A DNA stretch of 64,000 bases from Mytilus californianus (taxonomy: Eukaryota; Mollusca; Bivalvia; Mytilida; Mytilidae), in assembly GCF_021869535.1 (NCBI RefSeq), contig NW_026262659.1, positions 7,812,001 through 7,876,000 on the forward strand, in the 5' to 3' direction. The notes beneath the pieces were generated by a model, which saw nothing but the letters and a program-made list of their open reading frames with translations, ran no database searches and was not told where the DNA came from. The translations under genes and the position numbers were made by a program. Below are positions 1 to 14,300 of this stretch, piece by piece. Every line of letters begins with the position of its first letter. Within the stretch, counting starts at the first letter, position 1.

Positions 1-411
1 GGTCTTTTTGAAATTCTAGCTTGTACTTTTTATGCCGCAGTCACAAAAAAGCACATTTAGGTGTTACGGCTTACTTTTGGGTTATCGACAGGACAAAAAC
101 ACCCCAACAAAAATATTTAAGAAGGATCAATGAGTTGCAATGACTGCGAAGGGTAAATATAAGCACTTCTAAACAATTTAAATTACAAATAGGCATATAT
201 CATGAATTTATTTTTTATTCAGGGCTTTAAGTAAACAATGCATACTGTAAACTGTGAATTTATGCTGACTCATCATAGTTTAGGCCCAGGATTTTTTTTC
301 AATCTTCATGAAATATTTATAAAACTTCATATTTGAGTTAAATCCTTAAAAATCTCTGAGATAAACAAGATTTTGTGAAATTCTGTATGTTCTAATTTTT
401 AACCCTATATA

Positions 412-859
412 GGTTGCAATTCTGTAAATATAGACAATGCAATTTCCCATAGGAACTCCCTTTGCGGCTAAAACTGTGACACTTTTACTATGAAGTTTCG
501 TGAAAAATAATATCCTAGAAAGGAAAGTTTATATGCACTACTATTTTATTCAAAGGTCAAAATATAGGGCTGTGCGGCATATTTTCAACATTTATATGCC
601 CTGAACTTCTAAGAGTTTAAACTTATACTAAAATTCTATACTACCCTTACCTCCATTTTTGGACCTCCTAAGAATTAAAATTTAGGCGCTACCATGTTTT
701 TCTATACTGGTTACATTCCCAAGTGATGTCTCTATGAAATGAAACACAGAGATCATAAATGGGAACCAGTACGTTAACAAATTAACATATCTATGAATAT
801 TATATATCTCCCCAAAAGAGGCGTGGTTTGAGAAACAGCTGTATTTACAAAGTGCAACC
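412..859. mobile_element. 448-bp TIR element (MITE-like) embedded in the array unit
   Basis: The left end GGTTGCAATTCTGTAAAT and the reverse complement of the right end, GGTTGCACTTTGTAAAT, form an imperfect inverted repeat of about 20 bp. TATA lies immediately outside both ends (408-411 and 860-863). Units 7 and 13 lack exactly these 448 bp plus one TATA, which is the empty site expected for a 4-bp TATA target duplication. Because the flank is TATATA, a 2-bp AT duplication with one extra terminal base also fits. There is no transposase, so it is non-autonomous. Copies recur at unit start + 411 in every full unit (for example 2099, 5475, 7162, 45058). Confidence 0.82.
705..771. other. Long imperfect hairpin inside the 448-bp element
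   Basis: TACTGGTT (705-712) pairs with AACCAGTA (764-771). Further in, TTCCCA pairs with TGGGAA and TCTCT with AGAGA, around a loop of about 14 bases. The structure recurs in every full unit. Internal palindromes are common in MITEs and foldback elements. A role as a transcribed small-RNA precursor is possible but nothing here shows it. Confidence 0.6.
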
Positions 860-1554
860 TATACAAACATTTATTCAAATAGAAAACTCTCTAAAAACAC
901 TTTTTCTCAAAACAATACTTATTTATCAGATTTATAGCCTTAAAGAAATCACTGCATATACTCTAAGTTTCCTTTTACAGTACATTTTATACCCCTACCC
1001 CTGTTTCAATTTTTTAAAGAATTTGAAAACAAGACTTTAATAATTGCCAGCTTACCCTATGTGCATGTTTTCTGACATTAACTGTCTAAAACCTGTTTGA
1101 AACTATTCTGATAACAAATTGAAAGCATTTTAAAATACTATAAATGTAATGTTTAGTAGTTAATCATTCCAACATTCAAGATTATACAAAGTATCCAATC
1201 CTGCCTGTGTCTCCAGTCCACATCTTACTGTATGCCTATTTGTCAATGAAAGTTCACAATTTCTGCCTCAAATGGTCAGTTTAGAATTCATGTTACAACA
1301 GTATCATCCCTAACCATATATCTAACATAAGTTAGTTAATATATGAACTACAAGTGTTTAAACAAAGCCATATTTGCAAAAGTTGTATTTATGAAGATAT
1401 CAGTCTGGTGCATAAATTCACTGAATGTTTGATAGAAATGACTGCTTACATCTGATTTTTGCATAACTTCCTACCACAGTTATTGTTTTCCTTACAAAAG
1501 ACCTTTGAAATAATAAAAGCATAGCATTTAGAAGTTAAATTATCTGTTTTATGA

Positions 1555-1593
1555 CCCAGGGGGAGGCATTTTTCTCTGTTTTTTGCCCCTGGG
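1555..1593. other. GC-rich hairpin in the array unit
   Basis: CCCAGGGG (1555-1562) and CCCCTGGG (1586-1593) are perfect complements around a T-rich loop in otherwise AT-rich DNA, followed by a T-run of variable length. It is present in all units. Function unknown. Confidence 0.55.
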
Positions 1594-3374
1594 GCCTCAC
1601 ATTTCCTATTTTTTTTTCCCTGTTTCTAGCAATGTGGAATAATTGGTACATATTTAGGATAGAACACACTATTGTAAGTTTTATTGAGGTCTTTTTGAAA
1701 TTCTAGCTTGTACTTTTTATGCCGCAGTCACAAAAAAGCACATTTAGGTGTTACGGCTTACTTTTGGGTTATCGACAGGACAAAAACACCCCAACAAAAA
1801 TATTTAAGAAGGATCAATGAGTTGCAATGACTGCGAAGGGTAAATATAAGCACTTCTAAACAATTTAAATTACAAATAGGCATATATCATGAATTTATTT
1901 TTTATTCAGGGCTTTAAGTAAACAATGCATACTGTAAACTGTGAATTTATGCTGACTCATCATAGTTTAGGCCCAGGATTTTTTTTCAATCTTCATGAAA
2001 TATTTATAAAACTTCATATTTGAGTTAAATCCTTAAAAATCTCTGAGATAAACAAGATTTTGTGAAATTCTGTATGTTCTAATTTTTAACCCTATATAGG
2101 TTGCAATTCTGTAAATATAGACAATGCAATTTCCCATAGGAACTCCCTTTGCGGCTAAAACTGTGACACTTTTACTATGAAGTTTCGTGAAAAATAATAT
2201 CCTAGAAAGGAAAGTTTATATGCACTACTATTTTATTCAAAGGTCAAAATATAGGGCTGTGCGGCATATTTTCAACATTTATATGCCCTGAACTTCTAAG
2301 AGTTTAAACTTATACTAAAATTCTATACTACCCTTACCTCCATTTTTGGACCTCCTAAGAATTAAAATTTAGGCGCTACCATGTTTTTCTATACTGGTTA
2401 CATTCCCAAGTGATGTCTCTATGAAATGAAACACAGAGATCATAAATGGGAACCAGTACGTTAACAAATTAACATATCTATGAATATTATATATCTCCCC
2501 AAAAGAGGCGTGGTTTGAGAAACAGCTGTATTTACAAAGTGCAACCTATACAAACATTTATTCAAATAGAAAACTCTCTAAAAACACTTTTTCTCAAAAC
2601 AATACTTATTTATCAGATTTATAGCCTTAAAGAAATCACTGCATATACTCTAAGTTTCCTTTTACAGTACATTTTATACCCCTACCCCTGTTTCAATTTT
2701 TTAAAGAATTTGAAAACAAGACTTTAATAATTGCCAGCTTACCCTATGTGCATGTTTTCTGACATTAACTGTCTAAAACCTGTTTGAAACTATTCTGATA
2801 ACAAATTGAAAGCATTTTAAAATACTATAAATGTAATGTTTAGTAGTTAATCATTCCAACATTCAAGATTATACAAAGTATCCAATCCTGCCTGTGTCTC
2901 CAGTCCACATCTTACTGTATGCCTATTTGTCAATGAAAGTTCACAATTTCTGCCTCAAATGGTCAGTTTAGAATTCATGTTACAACAGTATCATCCCTAA
3001 CCATATATCTAACATAAGTTAGTTAATATATGAACTACAAGTGTTTAAACAAAGCCATATTTGCAAAAGTTGTATTTATGAAGATATCAGTCTGGTGCAT
3101 AAATTCACTGAATGTTTGATAGAAATGACTGCTTACATCTGATTTTTGCATAACTTCCTACCACAGTTATTGTTTTCCTTACAAAAGACCTTTGAAATAA
3201 TAAAAGCATAGCATTTAGAAGTTAAATTATCTGTTTTATGACCCAGGGGGATGCATTTTTCTCTGTTTTTTGCCCCTGGGGCCTCACATTTCCTATTTTT
3301 TTTCCCCTGTTTCTAGCAATGTGGAATAATTGGTACATATTTAGGATAGAACACACTATTGTAAGTTTTATTGA

Positions 3375-5063
3375 GGTCTTTTTGAAATTCTAGCTTGTAC
3401 TTTTTATGCCGCAGTCACAAAAAAGCACATTTAGGTGTTACGGCTTACTTTTGGGTTATCGACAGGACAAAAACACCCCAACAAAAATATTTAAGAAGGA
3501 TCAATGAGTTGCAATGACTGCGAAGGGTAAATATAAGCACTTCTAAACAATTTAAATTACAAATAGGCATATATCATGAATTTATTTTTTATTCAGGGCT
3601 TTAAGTAAACAATGCATACTGTAAACTGTGAATTTATGCTGACTCATCATAGTTTAGGCCCAGGATTTTTTTTCAATCTTCATGAAATATTTATAAAACT
3701 TCATATTTGAGTTAAATCCTTAAAAATCTCTGAGATAAACAAGATTTTGTGAAATTCTGTATGTTCTAATTTTTAACCCTATATAGGTTGCAATTCTGTA
3801 AATATAGACAATGCAATTTCCCATAGGAACTCCCTTTGCGGCTAAAACTGTGACACTTTTACTATGAAGTTTCGTGAAAAATAATATCCTACAAAAAGGA
3901 AAGTTTATATGCACTACTATTTTATTCAAAGGTCAAAATATAGGGCTGTGCGGCATATTTTCAACATTTATATGCCCTGAACTTCTAAGAGTTTAAACTT
4001 ATACTAAAATTCTATACTACCCTTACCTCCATTTTTGGACCTCCTAAGAATTAAAATTTAGGCGCTACCATGTTTTTCTATACTGGTTACATTCCCAAGT
4101 GATGTCTCTATGAAATGAAACACAGAGATCATAAATGGGAACCAGTACGTTAACAAATTAACATATCTATGAATATTATATATCTCCCCAAAAGAGGCGT
4201 GGTTTGAGAAACAGCTGTATTTACAAAGTGCAACCTATACAAACATTTATTCAAATAGAAAACTCTCTAAAAACACTTTTTCTCAAAACAATACTTATTT
4301 ATCAGATTTATAGCCTTAAAGAAATCACTGCATATACTCTAAGTTTCCTTTTACAGTACATTTTATACCCCTACCCCTGTTTCAATTTTTTAAAGAATTT
4401 GAAAACAAGACTTTAATAATTGCCAGCTTACCCTATGTGCATGTTTTCTGACATTAACTGTCTAAAACCTGTTTGAAACTATTCTGATAACAAATTGAAA
4501 GCATTTTAAAATACTATAAATGTAATGTTTAGTAGTTAATCATTCCAACATTCAAGATTATACAAAGTATCCAATCCTGCCTGTGTCTCCAGTCCACATC
4601 TTACTGTATGCCTATTTGTCAATGAAAGTTCACAATTTCTGCCTCAAATGGTCAGTTTAGAATTCATGTTACAACAGTATCATCCCTAACCATATATCTA
4701 ACATAAGTTAGTTAATATATGAACTACAAGTGTTTAAACAAAGCCATATTTGCAAAAGTTGTATTTATGAAGATATCAGTCTGGTGCATAAATTCACTGA
4801 ATGTTTGATAGAAATGACTGCTTACATCTGATTTTTGCATAACTTCCTACCACAGTTATTGTTTTCCTTACAAAAGACCTTTGAAATAATAAAAGCATAG
4901 CATTTAGAGGTTAAATTATCTGTTTTATGACCCAGGGGGAGGCATTTTTCTCTGTTTTTTGCCCCTGGGGCCTCACATTTCCTATTTTTTTTTCCCTGTT
5001 TCTAGCAATGTGGAATAATTGGTACATATTTAGGATAGAACACACTATTGTAAGTTTTATTGA
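3375..5063. repeat. Unit 3, 1,689-bp variant
   Basis: A 2-bp net insertion inside the 448-bp element (CCTACAAAAAGGAAAG instead of CCTAGAAAGGAAAG, near 3888-3900) lengthens this unit. It opens a spurious minus-strand frame (3720-3929) and is private to this copy. Confidence 0.9.
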
Positions 5064-8000
5064 GGTCTTTTTGAAATTCTAGCTTGTACTTTTTATGCCG
5101 CAGTCACAAAAAAGCACATTTAGGTGTTACGGCTTACTTTTGGGTTATCGACAGGACAAAAACACCCCAACAAAAATATTTAAGAAGGATCAATGAGTTG
5201 CAATGACTGCGAAGGGTAAATATAAGCACTTCTAAACAATTTAAATTACAAATAGGCATATATCATGAATTTATTTTTTATTCAGGGCTTTAAGTAAACA
5301 ATGCATACTGTAAACTGTGAATTTATGCTGACTCATCATAGTTTAGGCCCAGGATTTTTTTTCAATCTTCATGAAATATTTATAAAACTTCATATTTGAG
5401 TTAAATCCTTAAAAATCTCTGAGATAAACAAGATTTTGTGAAATTCTGTATGTTCTAATTTTTAACCCTATATAGGTTGCAATTCTGTAAATATAGACAA
5501 TGCAATTTCCCATAGGAACTCCCTTTGCGGCTAAAACTGTGACACTTTTACTATGAAGTTTCGTGAAAAATAATATCCTAGAAAGGAAAGTTTATATGCA
5601 CTACTATTTTATTCAAAGGTCAAAATATAGGGCTGTGCGGCATATTTTCAACATTTATATGCCCTGAACTTCTAAGAGTTTAAACTTATACTAAAATTCT
5701 ATACTACCCTTACCTCCATTTTTGGACCTCCTAAGAATTAAAATTTAGGCGCTACCATGTTTTTCTATACTGGTTACATTCCCAAGTGATGTCTCTATGA
5801 AATGAAACACAGAGATCATAAATGGGAACCAGTACGTTAACAAATTAACATATCTATGAATATTATATATCTCCCCAAAAGAGGCGTGGTTTGAGAAACA
5901 GCTGTATTTACAAAGTGCAACCTATACAAACATTTATTCAAATAGAAAACTCTCTAAAAACACTTTTTCTCAAAACAATACTTATTTATCAGATTTATAG
6001 CCTTAAAGAAATCACTGCATATACTCTAAGTTTCCTTTTACAGTACATTTTATACCCCTACCCCTGTTTCAATTTTTTAAAGAATTTGAAAACAAGACTT
6101 TAATAATTGCCAGCTTACCCTATGTGCATGTTTTCTGACATTAACTGTCTAAAACCTGTTTGAAACTATTCTGATAACAAATTGAAAGCATTTTAAAATA
6201 CTATAAATGTAATGTTTAGTAGTTAATCATTCCAACATTCAAGATTATACAAAGTATCCAATCCTGCCTGTGTCTCCAGTCCACATCTTACTGTATGCCT
6301 ATTTGTCAATGAAAGTTCACAATTTCTGCCTCAAATGGTCAGTTTAGAATTCATGTTACAACAGTATCATCCCTAACCATATATCTAACATAAGTTAGTT
6401 AATATATGAACTACAAGTGTTTAAACAAGGCCATATTTGCAAAAGTTGTATTTATGAAGATATCAGTCTGGTGCATAAATTCACTGAATGTTTGATAGAA
6501 ATGACTGCTTACATCTGATTTTTGCATAACTTCCTACCACAGTTATTGTTTTCCTTACAAAAGACCTTTGAAATAATAAAAGCATAGCATTTAGAAGTTA
6601 AATTATCTGTTTTATGACCCAGGGGGAGGCATTTTTCTCTGTTTTTTGCCCCTGGGGCCTCACATTTCCTATTTTTTTTTCCCTGTTTCTAGCAATGTGG
6701 AATAATTGGTACATATTTAGGATAGAACACACTATTGTAAGTTTTATTGAGGTCTTTTTGAAATTCTAGCTTGTACTTTTTATGCCGCAGTCACAAAAAA
6801 GCACATTTAGGTGTTACGGCTTACTTTTGGGTTATCGACAGGACAAAAACACCCCAACAAAAATATTTAAGAAGGATCAATGAGTTGCAATGACTGCGAA
6901 GGGTAAATATAAGCACTTCTAAACAATTTAAATTACAAATAGGCATATATCATGAATTTATTTTTTATTCAGGGCTTTAAGTAAACAATGCATACTGTAA
7001 ACTGTGAATTTATGCTGACTCATCATAGTTTAGGCCCAGGATTTTTTTTCAATCTTCATGAAATATTTATAAAACTTCATATTTGAGTTAAATCCTTAAA
7101 AATCTCTGAGATAAACAAGATTTTGTGAAATTCTGTATGTTCTAATTTTTAACCCTATATAGGTTGCAATTCTGTAAATATAGACAATGCAATTTCCCGT
7201 AGGAACTCCCTTTGCGGCTAAAACTGTGACACTTTTACTATGAAGTTTCGTGAAAAATAATATCCTAGAAAGGAAAGTTTATATGCACTACTATTTTATT
7301 CAAAGGTCAAAATATAGGGCTGTGCGGCATATTTTCAACATTTATATGCCCTGAACTTCTAAGAGTTTAAACTTATACTAAAATTCTATACTACCCTTAC
7401 CTCCATTTTTGGACCTCCTAAGAATTAAAATTTAGGCGCTACCATGTTTTTCTATACTGGTTACATTCCCAAGTGATGTCTCTATGAAATGAAACACAGA
7501 GATCATAAATGGGAACCAGTACGTTAACAAATTAACATATCTATGAATATTATATATCTCCCCAAAAGAGGCGTGGTTTGAGAAACAGCTGTATTTACAA
7601 AGTGCAACCTATACAAACATTTATTCAAATAGAAAACTCTCTAAAAACACTTTTTCTCAAAACAATACTTATTTATCAGATTTATAGCCTTAAAGAAATC
7701 ACTGCATATACTCTAAGTTTCCTTTTACAGTACATTTTATACCCCTACCCCTGTTTCAATTTTTTAAAGAATTTGAAAACAAGACTTTAATAATTGCCAG
7801 CTTACCCTATGTGCATGTTTTCTGACATTAACTGTCTAAAACCTGTTTGAAACTATTCTGATAACAAATTGAAAGCATTTTAAAATACTATAAATGTAAT
7901 GTTTAGTAGTTAATCATTCCAACATTCAAGATTATACAAAGTATCCAATCCTGCCTGTGTCTCCAGTCCACATCTTACTGTATGCCTATTTGTCAATGAA

Positions 8001-10124
8001 AGTTCACAATTTCTGCCTCAAATGGTCAGTTTAGAATTCATGTTACAACAGTATCATCCCTAACCATATATCTAACATAAGTTAGTTAATATATGAACTA
8101 CAAGTGTTTAAACAAAGCCATATTTGCAAAAGTTGTATTTATGAAGATATCAGTCTGGTGCATAAATTCACTGAATGTTTGATAGAAATGACTGCTTACA
8201 TCTGATTTTTGCATAACTTCCTACCACAGTTATTGTTTTCCTTACAAAAGACCTTTGAAATAATAAAAGCATAGCATTTAGAGGTTAAATTATCTGTTTT
8301 ATGACCCAGGGGGAGGCATTTTTCTCTGTTTTTTGCCCCTGGGGCCTCACATTTCCTATTTTTTTTCCCCTGTTTCTAGCAATGTGGAATAATTGGTACA
8401 TATTTAGGATAGAACACACTATTGTAAGTTTTATTGAGGTCTTTTTGAAATTCTAGCTTGTACTTTTTATGCCGCAGTCACAAAAAAGCACATTTAGGTG
8501 TTACGGCTTACTTTTGGGTTATCGACAGGACAAAAACACCCCAACAAAAATATTTAAGAAGGATCAATGAGTTGCAATGACTGCGAAGGGTAAATATAAG
8601 CACTTCTAAACAATTTAAATTACAAATAGGCATATATCATGAATTTATTTTTTATTCAGGGCTTTAAGTAAACAATGCATACTGTAAACTGTGAATTTAT
8701 GCTGACTCATCATAGTTTAGGCCCAGGATTTTTTTTCAATCTTCATGAAATATTTATAAAACTTCATATTTGAGTTAAATCCTTAAAAATCTCTGAGATA
8801 AACAAGATTTTGTGAAATTCTGTATGTTCTAATTTTTAACCCTATATAGGTTGCAATTCTGTAAATATAGACAATGCAATTTCCCATAGGAACTCCCTTT
8901 GCGGCTAAAACTGTGACACTTTTACTATGAAGTTTCGTGAAAAATAATATCCTAGAAAGGAAAGTTTATATGCACTACTATTTTATTCAAAGGTCAAAAT
9001 ATAGGGCTGTGCGGCATATTTTCAACATTTATATGCCCTGAACTTCTAAGAGTTTAAACTTATACTAAAATTCTATACTACCCTTACCTCCATTTTTGGA
9101 CCTCCTAAGAATTAAAATTTAGGCGCTACCATGTTTTTCTATACTGGTTACATTCCCAAGTGATGTCTCTATGAAATGAAACACAGAGATCATAAATGGG
9201 AACCAGTACGTTAACAAATTAACATATCTATGAATATTATATATCTCCCCAAAAGAGGCGTGGTTTGAGAAACAGCTGTATTTACAAAGTGCAACCTATA
9301 CAAACATTTATTCAAATAGAAAACTCTCTAAAAACACTTTTTCTCAAAACAATACTTATTTATCAGATTTATAGCCTTAAAGAAATCACTGCATATACTC
9401 TAAGTTTCCTTTTACAGTACATTTTATACCCCTACCCCTGTTTCAATTTTTTAAAGAATTTGAAAACAAGACTTTAATAATTGCCAGCTTACCCTATGTG
9501 CATGTTTTCTGACATTAACTGTCTAAAACCTGTTTGAAACTATTCTGATAACAAATTGAAAGCATTTTAAAATACTATAAATGTAATGTTTAGTAGTTAA
9601 TCATTCCAACATTCAAGATTATACAAAGTATCCAATCCTGCCTGTGTCTCCAGTCCACATCTTACTGTATGCCTATTTGTCAATGAAAGTTCACAATTTC
9701 TGCCTCAAATGGTCAGTTTAGAATTCATGTTACAACAGTATCATCCCTAACCATATATCTAACATAAGTTAGTTAATATATGAACTACAAGTGTTTAAAC
9801 AAAGCCATATTTGCAAAAGTTGTATTTATGAAGATATCAGTCTGGTGCATAAATTCACTGAATGTTTGATAGAAATGACTGCTTACATCTGATTTTTGCA
9901 TAACTTCCTACCACAGTTATTGTTTTCCTTACAAAAGACCTTTGAAATAATAAAAGCATAGCATTTAGAAGTTAAATTATCTGTTTTATGACCCAGGGGG
10001 AGGCATTTTTCTCTGTTTTTTGCCCCTGGGGCCTCACATTTCCTATTTTTTTTTCCCTGTTTCTAGCAATGTGGAATAATTGGTACATATTTAGGATAGA
10101 ACACACTATTGTAAGTTTTATTGA

Positions 10125-11360
10125 GGTCTTTTTGAAATTCTAGCTTGTACTTTTTATGCCGCAGTCACAAAAAAGCACATTTAGGTGTTACGGCTTACTT
10201 TTGGGTTATCGACAGGACAAAAACACCCCAACAAAAATATTTAAGAAGGATCAATGAGTTGCAATGACTGCGAAGGGTAAATATAAGCACTTCTAAACAA
10301 TTTAAATTACAAATAGGCATATATCATGAATTTATTTTTTATTCAGGGCTTTAAGTAAACAATGCATACTGTAAACTGTGAATTTATGCTGACTCATCAT
10401 AGTTTAGGCCCAGGATTTTTTTTCAATCTTCATGAAATATTTATAAAACTTCATATTTGAGTTAAATCCTTAAAAATCTCTGAGATAAACAAGATTTTGT
10501 GAAATTCTGTATGTTCTAATTTTTAACCCTATATACAAACATTTATTCAAATAGAAAACTCTCTAAAAACACTTTTTCTCAAAACAATACTTATTTATCA
10601 GATTTATAGCCTTAAAGAAATCACTGCATATACTCTAAGTTTCCTTTTACAGTACATTTTATACCCCTACCCCTGTTTCAATTTTTTAAAGAATTTGAAA
10701 ACAAGACTTTAATAATTGCCAGCTTACCCTATGTGCATGTTTTCTGACATTAACTGTCTAAAACCTGTTTGAAACTATTCTGATAACAAATTGAAAGCAT
10801 TTTAAAATACTATAAATGTAATGTTTAGTAGTTAATCATTCCAACATTCAAGATTATACAAAGTATCCAATCCTGCCTGTGTCTCCAGTCCACATCTTAC
10901 TGTATGCCTATTTGTCAATGAAAGTTCACAATTTCTGCCTCAAATGGTCAGTTTAGAATTCATGTTACAACAGTATCATCCCTAACCATATATCTAACAT
11001 AAGTTAGTTAATATATGAACTACAAGTGTTTAAACAAAGCCATATTTGCAAAAGTTGTATTTATGAAGATATCAGTCTGGTGCATAAATTCACTGAATGT
11101 TTGATAGAAATGACTGCTTACATCTGATTTTTGCATAACTTCCTACCACAGTTATTGTTTTCCTTACAAAAGACCTTTGAAATAATAAAAGCATAGCATT
11201 TAGAAGTTAAATTATCTGTTTTATGACCCAGGGGGAGGCATTTTTCTCTGTTTTTTGCCCCTGGGGCCTCACATTTCCTATTTTTTTTTTCCCTGTTTCT
11301 AGCAATGTGGAATAATTGGTACATATTTAGGATAGAACACACTATTGTAAGTTTTATTGA
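10125..11360. repeat. Unit 7, short unit lacking the 448-bp element
   Basis: Flanks are identical to other units but the sequence passes directly from CCCTATATA to CAAACATTT at 10528-10540. A single TATA (10532-10535) remains where full units have two flanking the insertion. The T-run near its end is one base longer (10 T), giving 1,236 bp. Confidence 0.93.
10532..10535. other. Empty target site (TATA) in unit 7
   Basis: Single TATA at the exact position where full units carry TATA-element-TATA. It is either an ancestral uninserted site or a precise excision. Confidence 0.8.
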
Positions 11361-14300
11361 GGTCTTTTTGAAATTCTAGCTTGTACTTTTTATGCCGCAG
11401 TCACAAAAAAGCACATTTAGGTGTTACGGCTTACTTTTGGGTTATCGACAGGACAAAAACACCCCAACAAAAATATTTAAGAAGGATCAATGAGTTGCAA
11501 TGACTGCGAAGGGTAAATATAAGCACTTCTAAACAATTTAAATTACAAATAGGCATATATCATGAATTTATTTTTTATTCAGGGCTTTAAGTAAACAATG
11601 CATACTGTAAACTGTGAATTTATGCTGACTCATCATAGTTTAGGCCCAGGATTTTTTTTCAATCTTCATGAAATATTTATAAAACTTCATATTTGAGTTA
11701 AATCCTTAAAAATCTCTGAGATAAACAAGATTTTGTGAAATTCTGTATGTTCTAATTTTTAACCCTATATAGGTTGCAATTCTGTAAATATAGACAATGC
11801 AATTTCCCATAGGAACTCCCTTTGCGGCTAAAACTGTGACACTTTTACTATGAAGTTTCGTGAAAAATAATATCCTAGAAAGGAAAGTTTATATGCACTA
11901 CTATTTTATTCAAAGGTCAAAATATAGGGCTGTGCGGCAAATTTTCAACATTTATATGCCCTGAACTTCTAAGAGTTTAAACTTATACTAAAATTCTATA
12001 CTACCCTTACCTCCATTTTTGGACCTCCTAAGAATTAAAATTTAGGCGCTACCATGTTTTTCTATACTGGTTACATTCCCAAGTGATGTCTCTATGAAAT
12101 GAAACACAGAGATCATAAATGGGAACCAGTACGTTAACAAATTAACATATCTATGAATATTATATATCCCCCCAAAAGAGGCGTGGTTTGAGAAACAGCT
12201 GTATTTACAAAGTGCAACCTATACAAACATTTATTCAAAAAGAAAACTCTCTAAAAACACTTTTTCTCAAAACAATACTTATTTATCAGATTTATAGCCT
12301 TAAAGAAATCACTGCATATACTCTAAGTTTCCTTTTACAGTACATTTTATACCCCTACCCCTGTTTCAATTTTTTAAAGAATTTGAAAACAAGACTTTAA
12401 TAATTGCCAGCTTACCCTATGTGCATGTTTTCTGACATTAACTGTCTAAAACCTGTTTGAAACTATTCTGATAACAAATTGAAAGCATTTTAAAATACTA
12501 TAAATGTAATGTTTAGTAGTTAATCATTCCAACATTCAAGATTATACAAAGTATCCAATCCTGCCTGTGTCTCCAGTCCACATCTTACTGTATGCCTATT
12601 TGTCAATGAAAGTTCACAATTTCTGCCTCAAATGGTCAGTTTAGAATTCATGTTACAACAGTATCATCCCTAACCATATATCTAACATAAGTTAGTTAAT
12701 ATATGAACTACAAGTGTTTAAACAAAGCCATATTTGCAAAAGTTGTATTTATGAAGATATCAGTCTGGTGCATAAATTCACTGAATGTTTGATAGAAATG
12801 ACTGCTTACATCTGATTTTTGCATAACTTCCTACCACAGTTATTGTTTTCCTTACAAAAGACCTTTGAAATAATAAAAGCATAGCATTTAGAAGTTAAAT
12901 TATCTGTTTTATGACCCAGGGGGAGGCATTTTTCTCTGTTTTTTGCCCCTGGGGCCTCACATTTCCTATTTTTTTTCCCCTGTTTCTAGCAATGTGGAAT
13001 AATTGGTACATATTTAGGATAGAACACACTATTGTAAGTTTTATTGAGGTCTTTTTGAAATTCTAGCTTGTACTTTTTATGCCGCAGTCACAAAAAAGCA
13101 CATTTAGGTGTTACGGCTTACTTTTGGGTTATCGACAGGACAAAAACACCCCAACAAAAATATTTAAGAAGGATCAATGAGTTGCAATGACTGCGAAGGG
13201 TAAATATAAGCACTTCTAAACAATTTAAATTACAAATAGGCATATATCATGAATTTATTTTTTATTCAGGGCTTTAAGTAAACAATGCATACTGTAAACT
13301 GTGAATTTATGCTGACTCATCATAGTTTAGGCCCAGGATTTTTTTTCAATCTTCATGAAATATTTATAAAACTTCATATTTGAGTTAAATCCTTAAAAAT
13401 CTCTGAGATAAACAAGATTTTGTGAAATTCTGTATGTTCTAATTTTTAACCCTATATAGGTTGCAATTCTGTAAATATAGACAATGCAATTTCCCATAGG
13501 AACTCCCTTTGCGGCTAAAACTGTGACACTTTTACTATGAAGTTTCGTGAAAAATAATATCCTAGAAAGGAAAGTTTATATGCACTACTATTTTATTCAA
13601 AGGTCAAAATATAGGGCTGTGCGGCATATTTTCAACATTTATATGCCCTGAACTTCTAAGAGTTTAAACTTATACTAAAATTCTATACTACCCTTACCTC
13701 CATTTTTGGACCTCCTAAGAATTAAAATTTAGGCGCTACCATGTTTTTCTATACTGGTTACATTCCCAAGTGATGTCTCTATGAAATGAAACACAGAGAT
13801 CATAAATGGGAACCAGTACGTTAACAAATTAACATATCTATGAATATTATATATCTCCCCAAAAGAGGCGTGGTTTGAGAAACAGCTGTATTTACAAAGT
13901 GCAACCTATACAAACATTTATTCAAATAGAAAACTCTCTAAAAACACTTTTTCTCAAAACAATACTTATTTATCAGATTTATAGCCTTAAAGAAATCACT
14001 GCATATACTCTAAGTTTCCTTTTACAGTACATTTTATACCCCTACCCCTGTTTCAATTTTTTAAAGAATTTGAAAACAAGACTTTAATAATTGCCAGCTT
14101 ACCCTATGTGCATGTTTTCTGACATTAACTGTCTAAAACCTGTTTGAAACTATTCTGATAACAAATTGAAAGCATTTTAAAATACTATAAATGTAATGTT
14201 TAGTAGTTAATCATTCCAACATTCAAGATTATACAAAGTATCCAATCCTGCCTGTGTCTCCAGTCCACATCTTACTGTATGCCTATTTGTCAATGAAAGT

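Larger units (their letters stand above)
1..1687. repeat. Reference unit 1 of the array
   Basis: Used here to define offsets. Offsets 1-411 are AT-rich flank ending in TATATA. Offsets 412-859 are the TIR-bounded insertion. Offsets 860-1687 are the right flank, which includes a GC-rich hairpin (1555-1593) and a T-run of 8-10 bases that varies between units. A 70-codon frame starting at a TTG (828) recurs in every full unit but begins inside the insertion and reads into the flank. It has no ATG and no recognisable domain, so I do not call it a gene. Confidence 0.95.

Noticed and set aside
828-1040. 70-codon frame repeated in all full array units
   Set aside because: It starts at TTG, spans the right end of the inserted element into the flank, is rich in AT-encoded residues, and is absent from the empty units. 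Its conservation simply reflects the identity of the repeats.
1-1687. 1,687-bp unit as ten copies of the 168-bp repeat (higher-order repeat)
   Set aside because: The near tenfold length ratio is coincidental. I see no internal 168-bp periodicity in the unit and no sequence similarity to the pearl core.
3720-3929. 69-codon minus frame in unit 3
   Set aside because: Created by the private 2-bp insertion in that unit.
11118-11342. 61-74-codon minus frames in units 7, 23 and 27 (11118-11342, 37659-37844, 44406-44591)
   Set aside because: They are open only because the variable T-run changes length in those units; other units are closed. No conserved protein is implied.
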